A stretch of 64,000 bases of DNA, from NCBI GenBank assembly GCA_947311845.1, contig CAMZMU010000062.1, positions 47,957,879 through 48,021,878 of the forward strand. The letters are read 5' to 3'. The stretch is from Poa pratensis. Its lineage: Eukaryota; Streptophyta; Magnoliopsida; Poales; Poaceae. The notes under the pieces were generated by a model that saw only the letters and a list, made by a program, of their open reading frames with translations, was not told the DNA's origin and ran no database searches. The stretch's first letter is position 1. Each line of letters opens with the position of its first letter. A program made the translations under genes and the position numbers. This document shows positions 11,401 through 21,406 of the stretch, one piece after another.

Positions 11401-11674
11401 TTGGATCGATGAGATACCAGCAGTTCTGTGGGGTCTAAGGACCACACCGAACAGATCAACTGGCTATACGCCATTTTTCATGGTCTATGGGGCCGAGGCA
11501 ATGCTGCCAACCGACATTGAATATGATGCGCCCAGAGTGGCAATGTACACAGAAGCCGAGGCTAAAGAAGCTCGGGAAGATGCTGTAGATTGCTCGAGGA
11601 AGCAAGAGAATTGGCCTTATCTCGGTCAGCAATATATCAGCAGGGTCTCCGACGTTATCAAAGTCGGCATGTAA
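8465..11674 (+). CDS. pol of Tat element A: reverse transcriptase, RNase H, second RNase H, integrase
   Basis: The frame continues directly after the amber stop; its first ATG is at 8549. Numbering from there, reverse transcriptase spans about residues 15-260 with YVDD near 172-175. A gypsy RNase H covers about 300-430. A second, archaeal-type RNase H follows at about 455-590, with HFDGS, AEYEAL, FGDSALVV and NEAADVL supplying the acidic residues. A linker with three PMEVD/PMEID motifs (about 612-690) comes before the integrase. The integrase has an H-H-C-C zinc site (about 758-803) and a D-D-E core in LDMVGEF, ITDNGTNF and GQVERSN. The frame is lost near 11590 by one missing base and the last codons are out of frame. 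Confidence 0.9.
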   Translation, partial: ESALCHFLRENRDIFAWSAKDLPGVPRELAEHSLFVRPEVKPVRQPTRRLSDDRRKVVLEELAKLLAAGFIMEVLHPDWISNPVLVEKKKDEPAVVKVWRMCIDFTNLNKACPKDPFPLPRIDQVIDSTAGCELLSFIDAYSGFHQIPLNTDDQIKTAFITPYGAYCYRVMCFGLRNAGATYQRCMQKCLHSQMGKNVQVYVDDIVIKTKKKHTLIEDLEETFANLRKYRLKLNPDKCTFGVPAGKLLGFLVSSRGIEVNPAKIRAIERMKLPNCLKDVQKFTGCLASLSRFVSRLGEKALPLYQLMKKSTSFTWTPQADAAFNELKKMLSTAPVLASPLQNEPMLIYIAATNRVVSVAVVVERDEGGKSVQRPIYYLSEVISTSKQNYPHYQKMTYGVYLAVKKLKHYFQEHPMTVVCDAPISEIIGCKDATGRVAKWAIEVSPYTPHYERRDAIKSQALPDFLCDWAEMQYEPPLPDYNYWKMHFDGSKTKVGLGAGVVLTSPKQDQLKYVLQIHFSASNNVAEYEALIHGLKVAKEIGVRRIECFGDSALVVHQSTGTWDALDANMELYRFHVQKVSGFFEGCEYKHIPRGENEAADVLSKLGSSKEPVPPGIALNHLRTPSIKPSPDSESIFLPPSSESEPIPMEVDVGCVWPDSGTASQYPRTDGAFPMEIDDGNFGSDPGTSHQHSGTGRAMVEEIMKEIMATEPMEIDERLFPLHPVPEWAEQIMNFIADGSLPSDTTEARRIQRRAKGYTIINKELYKRSVTEVLQRCVEPAEGKEMLLEIHQGECGHHCSTRALVAKVFRHGFYWPTANADAEDIVRKCEGCQRFAKQQHMPASALKTIPITWPFAVWCLDMVGEFKPARGNMTHILVMVDKFTKWIEVKPIRKVDGHTAVTFLKEIILRYGYPHSIITDNGTNFAVGEFARFCMSKGIRLDVASVAHPQANGQVERSNALVLAGIKARLVEPLLKTPGCWIDEIPAVLWGLRTTPNRSTGYTPFFMVYGAEAMLPTDIEYDAPRVAMYTEAEAKEAREDAVDCSRKQENWPYLGQQYISRVSDVIKVGM

Positions 11675-11943
11675 AACCCCGAAAGTTTAATGAAGGAGAT
11701 CTAGTGCTGAGGCTTGTTCAGCGCAGCAAAGGTCGGCACAAGTTGTCACCTCCATGGGAGGGACCATACATTGTGAGCCGAGCTTTGCACAATGATTCGT
11801 ACTATCTTATAGATGCACAGGAGCCAAGGGGAGATGGGCTGGACAGACCCGATGGAGCTTCAGCGTCCATGGAATGTAGCTCTACTCCGACCCTTCTACT
11901 GTTGAAGGAAGTAATGTATGTACCTCGGCTGATCTTTAAATAA
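11590..11943 (+). pseudogene. Frameshifted integrase C-terminus of Tat element A
   Basis: This frame restores the expected integrase tail after a single-base loss near 11590: LEEARELALSRSAIYQQ, then GDLVLR and LSPPWEGPY of the chromodomain-like C-terminal region. The usual final motif occurs near 11865-11910 in yet another frame, so a second one-base change lies near 11850. Both could be real decay or indel errors in the assembly. Confidence 0.75.
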
Positions 11944-12534
11944 AAACTTCGGCACCTCGAGAGTGAGCTCGGGGACTGCCTCGCTCTTATGATTGCATGT
12001 TTCTTTTTGTTTGTACTCTTTCTTCGTTCGTATGCCGAACTATTTTGAACCTCGTCTCAAACTTCAAGTACTGTATGCTATGTAACTAATCTTGTGACTC
12101 GACTGACGAACGCCAGCATGGCAGTCAAGAGCAAAGACGAAAGAACATGGGAAACATGAAAATGAACTCGGGGACTCGGTCCAAAAAGACAGTTCGGCAT
12201 ATGTCGTTTACTAACCCCTGTTTTTACTTCTTTTTTATGTCGGATGACTTTGAAACATACCTCGGAATTTACCAAGTACTGTATGCTATGAACAACAATC
12301 TTGTGACTCGACTGTCGAACGCCAGAATGGCAGACAAGAGCAAAGAATGCCAAATATAGTAAACACGAAAGTAAACTCGAGCAATCATTCAAAAGGATTC
12401 GACATAAAGCTTAGAAAAGCATGGTTCGAATGAGCATGATAGTAATAGAGGTAGCAAAGGAACTACTTAAGTTTGATTACATCTGCGTCCCGGCATACCG
12501 GGGATTTAATGAAGTTTTTTGGCCAAGCATAAGT
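11944..12534 (+). other. Non-coding spacer after pol of Tat element A
   Basis: About 590 bases with no supported gene. Two diverged copies of a segment of about 175 bases are visible: TTGTGACTCGACTG-ACGAACGCCAG at about 12091 and TTGTGACTCGACTGTCGAACGCCAG at about 12300. Each is preceded by a CAAGTACTGTATGCTATG block (about 12065 and 12270). The antisense gene's 3' end probably falls here or just to the right. Confidence 0.5.
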
Positions 12535-15500
12535 TCAGGTCGAGGCATCAGGAATTACGTCGGCAGCAGCCGATGTAGCAGGGATTTCGTCCGGAGCCGA
12601 GGTAGCCTGGGAAGTGCTGGCAACGTCGGCAGTAACCTCGGCACCAGGTTGTGGAGAAGCCTCGGTTTCTGCTTCGCGGGTTTCACCGCCGTCACCTTGC
12701 TCGGCCTCGACGTCGGATTCTGTTTCGTATTCCTCGTCTTCTGGCTCGTAATCCTCGGCGTCGGAGTAGGTGTCTCCTTCGCTCAAGTTCTTCGTGGTGG
12801 CATATCCAGCAAAGTAGTTGGCCATCTTTTGGCGGCGCGCGACAAGGATCGGGTCGGACGACCAAGGGAGCCTCGCCGGAGAGTGTTCATCTTCTCGAGG
12901 TCGATCTTCTCGCACCAAGTCATGATAAACCTGAGAGCGGCATCAGCTCCAGCGCGAGCTGAAGATGAGCGCCACTCTCGCAATCTTCTTTCGGTGTCGC
13001 GAAGCTGGGCGGCGAGCTCGGGCGTAGATTTGGGAGCGTCGGCAAGAGGCCATAAGGCTCGGAAAGCAGACGCACCTGCATCAAGAAGTTCCGACCCAAT
13101 GGTTTTCAAGGGATTGATCCGAGCCTTGATGGCCACGATGTGGTCCTCAACGGTCCAGACGGGGTTCGTCTCCTTACGCCTCTCCCTGTGCCGAGCAGTG
13201 ATACTGCGGGCCGAGACTTGGGTGTAGGTGAAATGCTCTGCAGAAGGATAGCATGTTAATAATGAAAGAGATAGTTCGGCAAAGAGCCGGTATTGTTGAG
13301 GACAAAGCAAAGCTAAGGGGGCAAGAAACTTACCGTCCATCTCGCGGTTGATAGTTTGCAGCGTCGGGAGAAACTGGTTGACCTGCGCTTGCAGAGCTTC
13401 CAAAGCCTCTGTGGCCGAGGTGGCGCGGGTCTCGGCTAACTGGAGCGCTTCCTGGTGATCCTTGGCGGCATCCTCCCGAAGTTTCTTCTCTGTTTCGACA
13501 ACACTGGCCTTTTCCGCCTGCAGCTGCTCTTTTTCAGACGTCCGCAGCTCAGTGATGCGCTTGAGCTCCTTTACCAGACGAGCTACTTCGGCTTTCTCTT
13601 GTTGTAGCTTCTCGTCCAAAGAGTTCTTTTCTGCAAGGACGGCCTTGTGCTCGTCGTGGAGTTTCTTGTGGTCAAACAAGAGGGTATGAAAGATATCCGT
13701 GCGGACGTTCATAGTATTCTGCAAGGAAGAAAAACATAGCTCGGTTAGAAAGGCTATACCTCGACAAGAGTCTCGGGGACTCGGAGTCAAATCATTGGGA
13801 AAATGTTGCCGGGGTATGCCTCGACAGGAGTCTCGGGGACTCGTACCCGAGGTGCATGCTAAAGTAAGTAAAATGGTTTGGATACGTCGGATGAAAATGG
13901 AAAGTTGAGATTCAAGCCAAACAATTTTAACTCCGGCGGAGCGTCAATAGTTTACCTCGAATCTCGGGGACTGGGAATGGTGGATATTAGATGAGATACT
14001 GCATGAAAGTAAAGAGAATAGGACTTACGTCGATGTTTTGAGCAGCACGCAGGGCAGCAGTTTGTAGATCATATACGCTTCGGCCGCAGGCGCTGTTTCC
14101 CGCAGGATGCTCAGCCACCGGAGCAGCTAGGGAGGCCGAGGAGACCTCGTCTGCAGAATTCCAGTCTGCATTGTAGTGTTCCAAGGAGCCGAGGCTCTGG
14201 TCACTGTCAGTGCGCAGAGGAGGAAATCCCCACGGTCCGCCCTGCTCGATGCCCCTAACCGAGGCCTCCAAGGCCAAAGCAGCCTCGGAGCTTGAAGCAG
14301 GCCGGTTATCCAATATAAGAGATGCCCTCCGAGCATATTCTTCGGCCGGAGGGGCAGTCTCATCAACGGGTGCGGCGAATGGAGGAATTCGGCGTGTCAC
14401 CGGGGGAGGAGACCTCGGTTGCATCCTTGAAGGAGAAGAGATAGTCAGGGTGCCAGACCCAGATGTTGGTTTGGGGGTGACCTTAGACTTCACCGTCTCT
14501 TTCTCTTTCTCCTTGCCCTTCTCCAACGGCAAGGTAGTCTGGCGAACTGGTTTTTGGGGCTGTTGCTTGGGCTGTTGCTTTGCTGTTGCTTCTGCTGATG
14601 CTTCTGCTGTTGCTGCTGTTGGTTGCGGGCAGTCTGGCTGCGGGGGGAGAGTCGAGGCTCCGGCAAGGCGGTAGCCGGAGTTCTGGCGCGATTGGTCCCC
14701 GCATCCGTTTGAGGACGCGGAGAAGTCTGACCTCGGGTGGGGGCAGATTTCCCCAAGGCCGGGCCAGACCTCGGTGGAGGAGATCCGGGGCGAGAGTTCG
14801 TCGGGGTGGTCGTGGCTTCAGAGGCACCAACGGGTGCAGTCATGGAGGATACCTCCTGATCCACGTCTATGGGGTCACTGCAACGAAGGAAGATGGTTAA
14901 GTGTTAATACCGAGGTAATATGTTTAAGCAACAAACATTGTTGGCTATAGAAGCAAAGCATTACCCATCCGAGGTAGGAAACCTCTTGCCCCCTCGGGCA
15001 TGAGGAGGATTTCCGGACTTCTTCAGCCGACGTCTCTTGACCGGAGCCTCAGTGGGTCCGGAGGCTCCAGTGGCGGATGGTTCGGCGGCCGAAGTTGCGG
15101 CACCAGCGCGTTTCCGGCTGGTTGCTGGAGTAAAGTTCGGAAGGTGAGGAAGGCAGGAGATAGGTACCGCGTTTATTGGTTCCATGACGAGAAACCCCTC
15201 CTCGTCATCCGAAATCTCTTGAACTGAAGCTTGTGCTTGAGGCTTACCCGCGGTGGTGATGCGGGCCGAGGCAATGGGCATATAATCCTCGTTGTCAGGG
15301 TCCACGTTGGATGGTGGGTCCTCGACAGGGAGATCCTTGCCGAAGTGGTCCGCAGGATGGACTCCATCCTCGGCGGTCTGGCGGGAGAACAGCTGTATGG
15401 CAGACATATGAAAAGGAGTTAGGAAGAAAATTGTCAAGATGAACGTCGGTAGCAAGACCTCGGTGGTAAAGGAGTACGAAGAAAACGTCGGAATAGCGTA

Positions 15501-16945
15501 CCTGTTTCGCTGGCTTGGTCCGGTAGTGGGGTTCCTTCCCCATGTCCAAGCGTCAGGGATCTTGGACTTGGTGATAGCTCGGACTCGCCGAGCTACCGCG
15601 GCGTTGTCCAGTGCAACGTGCGTATGGCGGGTGGGGTCATAAAGACCGCTCATGTGGCAGATCTTGTGAGACCTCGCCTGGAGAGGGGAGACCCTGCGCT
15701 TCACGAATGTGCAGGCCAGGTCATCAGCCGTCAGGACTTTCCCGTCGTTTCCGGGGTCCTCCGGGTCCTGCCATTTCGCAATGTACTCATGGATGGACTT
15801 GAGTTCGCCGCTGTGAGGGGGAGTGTAGTCCCAGTTGAGCTGTTCTGTAGGAGGGCTGAGGTTAAACGCCGGCAGGTTGAGGAGGTCCTCTTCGCCGGAG
15901 TTCTTCACGTAAAACCACGTCCGGAGCCACTTGCGAACGGTGTCCGGAGTAGTGATACGTGGGAAGATGGAGTTTCGGCGAGGAGCTACGGTGGCAGCTC
16001 CGCAGGCGGTTAATTGCTTGGGCAGATCCTTGTTCTTTGGATCCGGGATCACTTGCCGCTTGAGTTGGAAGTAGCGAGAAAAGAGGTCTACCGTGGCTTT
16101 GAGGCCGAGGTATCCCTCAGAGAAGGAAACGATGCAGGAGAGAGTGGTGATGGCGTTGGCGGGGAGGTGATGAACCTGGAGTCCGAACTTGTCGAGGAAG
16201 CTCCGGAAGAAATCACTAACGGGCAGTCCGAAGCCGCGCTGGAAGTGCGCGACGAAGACCACCCGTTCCCCTTCCTTGACTTGAGGCTCGAGTTCGCCCT
16301 CTGGCAGGCGACATTCTACCCCGGCGGGAATCCGCCGAGTCGCCCTGAGCCACTGGATTTCGTCCGGAGTTACATCCGAACCTTCCCAGCCGGCTCGTTC
16401 TCCGACCTCCAGTTCGAGGTCTGGAACCTCGGTTTGTTCCGAAGTCTCAGGAGGAGACATCTCGGCAGAATCAATCTGCAGAGAATGCACAGAAGTTTAG
16501 CAAAGGAAAAAGTAAATCTGGAATCTAAGGCTATATCTGGCTAACTCAGGAGGAGTTGGACGGCTATCTAATGTACATAGAGGCACATATATGCTAGGCG
16601 AACGTCTGTCCGAGGTATGAAACTCATTTCTACCCAAAAAAGTATGCGAGTAAGATCTACCGGAGGAGGTAAATAGAATTTTATTCAAGAACATATGAAG
16701 AACCAAAGCGCGAAGAGGAAGAAACCTAGGGCAATGCCTAGGGTATCAAGAAAGGGAGTACATACCGTGAAAACGAGGTGCTGAAGGGCGGCGCCGGTGA
16801 CGCGGTCGCAGCGGCGACGAAGGAGCTGCTCGTCGGCGGCGGCTGGAACGCGTTTCTTCTCAACCGGAAGCGGCGGCGCTGGTGGCGATGGAGGCGAGAC
16901 GGCGAGTGAATGAGGAAGAAGAGGGAAGCACTGCCCTGGGCCCAT
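12535..16945 (-). CDS. Antisense multi-exon gene of Tat element A (gypsy-type transposon domain, coiled coil)
   Basis: Six exons fit GT-AG rules on minus: 16945-16766, 16475-15502, 15392-14965, 14877-14029, 13718-13334 and 13237 onward to about 12535. Four junctions (16766/16475, 14965/14877, 14029/13718, 13334/13237) join open frames in phase; the 15502/15392 junction is out of phase by one. Exon 1 is probably 5' leader, because its only ATG overlaps the TATA box. The likely start is ATG 16460 in exon 2. Exon 2 encodes a segment (about 70-190) matching the 'putative gypsy type transposon' domain, with VVFVAHFQRGFGLPVSDF. Exon 4 is Pro/Gln-rich with a poly-Gln tract and a frame slip there. 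Exon 5 is a Lys/Glu-rich coiled coil and the tail is acidic. Function is unknown; antisense ORFs at this place are known in Tat elements. Confidence 0.75.
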
Positions 16946-16952
16946 ATTTATA
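16945..16952 (-). promoter_or_regulatory. TATA box of the antisense gene
   Basis: TATAAATA on minus, in the context GGTTATAAATATGGGCC. It lies about 180 bases before the first GT donor (16765) and about 490 bases inside the 3' LTR. This places a separate internal promoter facing away from the 3' LTR. Confidence 0.6.
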
Positions 16953-17441
16953 ACCGCGGGCGGTAACTGCGCACTACCGCGCGGTTATCGGAGCGGCGAG
17001 TGGGATCGTTTGTGCACAATGGCCCACGTGGCACGAAGATAGCGGTGGGCGAGCAGGCCACAGGATCGGTTGCAGGAGGCAAACCGTCGTGCGGCGCGGT
17101 TACTGGAGCGCGAAGCGGCGCAAGCGGGAAACCTCCGCTGACGTGGGCCGCGTGGTGGAAAGCACTCGAGTGCTTTGACTATCGTGGACCAGGAAGTGAC
17201 GGATGGGACACGTGAACAGTGTTCTCTGACCGAAGTCAGTAAGGATGCAGAAATCGAGGGGTTGACGTCCGAGATCTCGGCGGATACTTCGGAAAAGCAG
17301 CATGGCCCGAGGAACAGACCGATGGATTTCTCGGGTATTGGTTCGGTAACCTGCAAAACATTGTAGCGCATGTGGTTTCGGGTTGAACCTGATGCGGCCT
17401 TTCATCCGAGGCTGCGAGACCACATCAGCTTCGGGGACTAC
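16953..17441. other. Antisense promoter region and polypurine tract of Tat element A
   Basis: Non-coding. The right end (about 17425-17441, CAGCTTCGGGGACTAC) is the polypurine-rich tract touching the 3' LTR. The left end serves as upstream region of the antisense gene. The small ORFs seen here are not conserved in composition and are not supported as genes. Confidence 0.55.
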
Positions 17442-18381
17442 TGTCGGGGGGTTACCCCCGGGTAGGGTAATGATGAGGTAAAGACATGTAAGGTTAAGGC
17501 AGTAAGCTGTCCGAGGGAACGATTGAGCAAGGACGCAGGAGGCGTCATCCGACGTAAGGTGTACGTCCGAGGTATACTTTCCGAGGTATATCCTCCGAGG
17601 TATCAACCTCGGGGCAGTCAGCTAGCTACCACAGGAATAAGATATTCTCACCGAGGTATATGATCAGGAGTGTTATCCGAGGTTGGCAGCAAGGATCGAG
17701 GCATGTCAGAGAGGTCACGGGTGCCGCAGAGCTCGTAGCCCGAGGCTTCAGAGGACGGCGAGGTCCGTCCACGGGATTCCCGGAAGCTCGGGGGCCTAGG
17801 AGCTGACTTGGCCATTTCGGGAAAGGTCTACAGGCTAGACCTCGGCAGGCTACTGAAGTATGACCGAAGAGGAAAGCTAGGCCTGGCTGGCCTGACAGTC
17901 CGGCCGTTGGGCTGGCAGGAGGCAGAGGCTTGTCTTCTACCTTTTGGCCATGCCATTGTCAGTTGTAGGCAGGGGTAAAAATGTACTTCGGCCTGTGTAT
18001 ATATGCGGCTTCTCTACCTCCAGAGAGGGGAAAAACCCTAGCTCATTTCCCCCTTCGTAGTTTCACCTTCTACCTCGAGCTCTCACTTTGGTAGCAACAT
18101 ACAGCTCGAGGAGCACCTTGTACTGAGAACCACACTGATATATTGAGAGAGGCAAGGCAGGAGTAGGGGTTTTACTTCCTCACGAAGGCCCCGAACCTGG
18201 GTACATCGTGGTGTCTTTTGTGTTCTTGGCTTTCTTGGTTTCTTGTTCATGTTCTTGTGGTTTCTTGCATGTTCTTGCTTGTGCACGTCTTGAGTGCATA
18301 AACCCTCCCCGGATTCCCCCAACGACCGTTCGGCCCCAACTAAGCCATACCCATGGCATCTGCCGTGATCCCACCACGACA
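17442..18381 (+). repeat. 3' LTR of Tat element A
   Basis: 940 bases, TGTCGGGG...CACGACA. It matches the 5' LTR apart from two substitutions and one 1-base deletion, and is followed by the GTGAG target duplication at 18382-18386. Confidence 0.95.
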
Positions 18382-18386
18382 GTGAG

Positions 18387-18552
18387 GTTGAGGGCACAAA
18401 ACAATTTATTTTGTTGCAGTTTCTCAAGAGAAGGATAAGGAGATAACACCTGAAATACTGGTTCCCCGAGAGTTCGATATTAAACCCTCGAGTCACCCCT
18501 CGTGGGGAAAACTGTCTTCCACTACTACATACACTCTGCACTTGGAGTCTCA
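18387..18552 (+). repeat. Right remainder of the Athila/Sabrina-like 3' LTR
   Basis: Continues the LTR broken at 3980. It reads TTGTTGCAGTTTCTCAAGAG, then CACTCTGCACTTGGAGTCTCA, which resembles, on the opposite strand, the end at 62969-63000. I place the LTR end at CTCA 18552. The exact end and this element's own target duplication cannot be fixed because the left flank is outside the window. Confidence 0.6.
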
Positions 18553-18578
18553 ACCTAACCCATATTCTTTTGACGCAG

Positions 18579-20521
18579 GTAACTCCACGCCATCAAGACT
18601 GTTTTCTGGCGTCCGTTATAATAGCATCATTGGGTATCAGTCGGCAAAAAATAAGATAAATGCTCACAAAAAGAAATACCACCATAAATTGGGGACAGGT
18701 GGCTACAAGAGTGTCGTGCCTAAGTGGGATCCCTCCAGGTACAAATGGATCGCCCGAGAGGGCAAAGCACTGGTGGTACGCGCATGGGGGAACGTTGGAC
18801 CCAAACACAGGGCAGACAATTTTTCGAGAAAAAATCTAGTACCCTCCCAAGCAATTTTTCGAGCAATGGAAGATGCTCAAAAGGGATTGTTCCGACCCGA
18901 TCGAGAGAGAGACGAGCTGTGGCGTGCCCTCGGGAACGATGAAAAAGGTGGAGGAGCACGAGGCAAAGGCAATGTCCCGTGGATTAATGCATTTCCCCAG
19001 TACGCTGACAGTTACAGAAGCCGTAAGAGAGCAAAGGACCGGGAGGCAGACCGGATCGGGAAGATAGAACAGGAACTAGCTGGGGTGAAGAAGTTTCTAG
19101 TGGAAACACTTAGCCAAAGGTCATCTCAGTCGCAGGAAGATCCTTCATTGGAGAATAGCCAGCGGAGAAGCAGCGTGGCTTCCACGGAGGTCCAGGTTGA
19201 TGATCATACAGTGTTGGATGATGCACCGGCGCCTCACTACCCCGTGGATGATGTCAGAGGAACGACACAATGTGAGCTACATCAGCCAATGAGCAACCTG
19301 TCCTTCAAGGTGGCGACCGGCACTGCTTTACCTTGTCTACCTGGATCACTCCACCATTTACGTCCGATTCCACCTGCCTATGCTCGTGTCTCGGTGGATG
19401 ACCTACTGGAGGGGTATGAGGACCTAGAGATTGACATCGCTACACCTGAAGCCCATAAGAAACTGGGAGATGTCAAGCGCCAGATCATTCTATGGCAAAA
19501 GAAGTACATCAAGTTTCCAGGCTCGGCGCCAAGTCCACCGACTCCGAGGAATCCAAGTCTACCCCCCCCCCCCCACCCGATGATCATCGACCTCCAAGTC
19601 CACCCCCTCCCCCCATGATCGTCGATCTCCAAGTCCACCCCCCTCCCCCCATGATCATCGACCTCCAAGTCCACCCCCCTCCTCCAATCAGAAGAAACGG
19701 ACCGACGCCGCTCCCCCGTGCCCCACTCAGAAGAAAGGTCGCACTCAGAAGATAGTCGACATCCCGTCGGTTCCTCCCAAGAGACCTTATGACATGAGTG
19801 ATGCGGAAAACGCCGCGGAAGTGGCTGCCTACAATAAGGCTTTTTTTGCACCAAAAAAGCCCGAGCCAAAGAAGGTATATGATGAAAAAAACAAAAAGTG
19901 GGCTAAGTCCTTCCTTGAGCAGCCATCCCAAATATCGATGAATCTGCAATCTGACTATGGTCGTGAACTTAATAAGCAGGCACGTGCCCAGTCTGAGCAG
20001 GACAAGAAAAGAAGTGCAAAAAGCGGGAAACAAATTGCCCAGTTCGGACAGCAGAAAAATCAATCGGTCCCCCCGGTCATAGTGTGTTCCGGTATCGACA
20101 AGGACTTCAGAGCCGATATGGATAAGGACCTGGAATTATTGGACCCCAGAGCCATAGCTGCTGCTACACAACATGGTATCACTGTATCGCAGGCCAAGGA
20201 AAATGCTACCGCCATGGGTATGACTCTTGGTCAACTTTTAGGCTATGAAGATCAGCCAATGTTAGAGATAGCACGGAAATATGTTAAAGGGGAGTCTATG
20301 GTCAGTAATGAGGAGCTCAGCCGTCTATCAACACATATGCGAAATCTGCACAACTGGTACATGGTGCACACATCAAAGAAGGACGCGAAAGATTGGATTG
20401 CGGTGGACGTTAGAGTGGAGCATTACTTCAAACCTTACATTATACAGGTTCAAATGACTTAATTGTTTCAGTTATACAATCAGCGCGCCCTCGACAAATC
20501 TATCCTCAGTTGCTATTGTCT
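18579..20521 (+). pseudogene. CACTA accessory ORF (plant transposase-associated protein), broken
   Basis: An exon opens after the acceptor TTTTGACGCAG (18568-18578). Residues HKKKYHHKLGTGGYKSVVPKW belong to the conserved region of grass CACTA proteins. A charged helix (RSRKRAKDREADRIGKIEQELAGVKKF) follows. The frame slips at the C-rich minisatellite near 19580-19690, where repeat units of 35 and 36 bases alternate, and resumes at about 19794. An in-frame TAA at 20460-20462 then interrupts a frame that otherwise continues through LFQLYNQRALDKSILSCYC to a GTAAGT donor at 20522. The copy is not expected to make full-length protein. Confidence 0.7.
19580..19690 (+). repeat. C-rich minisatellite in the CACTA ORF
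   Basis: Three units start at 19580, 19615 and 19651, each beginning ATGATC(A/G)TCGA(C/T)CTCC and ending in a C run. The period alternates between 35 and 36 bases through C-run length, so unit gain or loss changes the reading frame. In protein the unit reads MIIDLQVHPPPP. Confidence 0.9.
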
Positions 20522-20622
20522 GTAAGTGATTTATTTCCATAATTAAGTCTCTAGCTCAGCTCGTTCATTGCCTGTATTATATTATCCTGACTATATATAT
20601 CCTTTTGTACGTTATTATGCAG

Positions 20623-21400
20623 AATGAAGATGATTGAATGCAAAACATCTAGAGTTTATGAGGTTGGGTTCGTTGACCCATATATCGTTAATGAATATAC
20701 GTTACGCAATCACCCCAGAGACGTGGAGCATGACCTGACCACCTTTTTAATCAAGCAAAATTTCTATACGGAAATACTATTTCCTTACAACTTCAAGTGA
20801 GTGTTTCTGTCTTGTACATATTTTTATTTAGCTTTCTCGATGCTAAGTGTAATTGATGAGCTATGCATGTCTGCTTTATGTAAACGTCCGCAGGTTCCAC
20901 TGGATTCTGCTAAGCATTCAATTTGACAAGTCCATAGTTGAAGTCCACGACTCATTAAGTTGGGACCAAGCGACGTGGACCGACATGAAAGAAATGCTCA
21001 ATAAGTAATTTCAATCATTATCGCATTATATCGGTATCTTTCGTTCGTTTCCTGATATCAAGTAATTAATAACTCCTTTGTTCATTTTCTTTGCCAAAGC
21101 AGGTGTTGGACACTTTTCAAACAGAATGTAGAAGGTCCATTCAAAGATGAGCTAACTTATATAACGGTGAAAAGTCAGCAGCAGCCACCGGAGAGTAATT
21201 TATGTGGATTCTACGTTTGCGAGTACATTCGCGAGTTGACCACTGAGCGGAGAACAACTTTTATGCGCGAAATGCGGGAGGAGCTCGACCCAGAACGGCG
21301 CATACGAGCAATTCAAGAGGAATTGGCGGGATTTCTGATTAGGGAGGTCATCGATGAAAGGGGAGAACATTATGCTTCGGACGATGAACAATATATGTGA
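20623..21400 (+). CDS. Ulp1-like C48 cysteine protease exons of the CACTA element
   Basis: Three exons fit: 20623-20796, 20894-21004 and 21103-21400, with in-phase GT-AG junctions. The catalytic arrangement of the C48 family is visible: His in FHWILLSI, Asp in VEVHDSL, Gln in QQQPPES, and Cys in NLCGFYVCEY. The usual D before C-G is replaced by L. Ulp1-type enzymes cleave SUMO and related isopeptide bonds. Such domains are known hitchhikers in grass CACTA and MULE elements, and their role there is unproven. The exons are intact but the upstream exon carries a stop. Confidence 0.8.
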
Positions 21401-21406
21401 TCTCCA

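Larger units (their letters stand above)
3981..18381 (+). mobile_element. Complete Tat-lineage gypsy retrotransposon A with antisense gene
   Basis: A 14,401-base element with two LTRs (3981-4921 and 17442-18381) beginning TGTCGGGG and ending CGACA. It is flanked by identical 5-base duplications GTGAG at 3976-3980 and 18382-18386. The order is LTR, primer-binding site, gag, protease, reverse transcriptase, RNase H, a second archaeal-type RNase H, integrase, antisense gene, polypurine tract, LTR. The second RNase H and the antisense ORFs before the 3' LTR are known hallmarks of the Tat lineage (RIRE2/Grande/Retand types). The LTRs differ by two substitutions and one 1-base indel by eye, so insertion was recent. 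The coding frame is nevertheless broken in several places. Confidence 0.93.

Noticed and set aside
12421..13227. Long plus-strand ORF after pol of element A (268 codons)
   Set aside because: It is the opposite-strand shadow of the antisense gene exons, which have in-phase splice junctions and coiled-coil character.
16014..16544. Plus-strand ORF of 176 codons before the 3' LTR
   Set aside because: Shadow of antisense exon 2. No plus-strand splice or domain support.
17000..17371. ORFs near the 3' LTR boundary on both strands
   Set aside because: They cross the polypurine tract and LTR edge or have no composition bias. This region is better explained as the antisense promoter.
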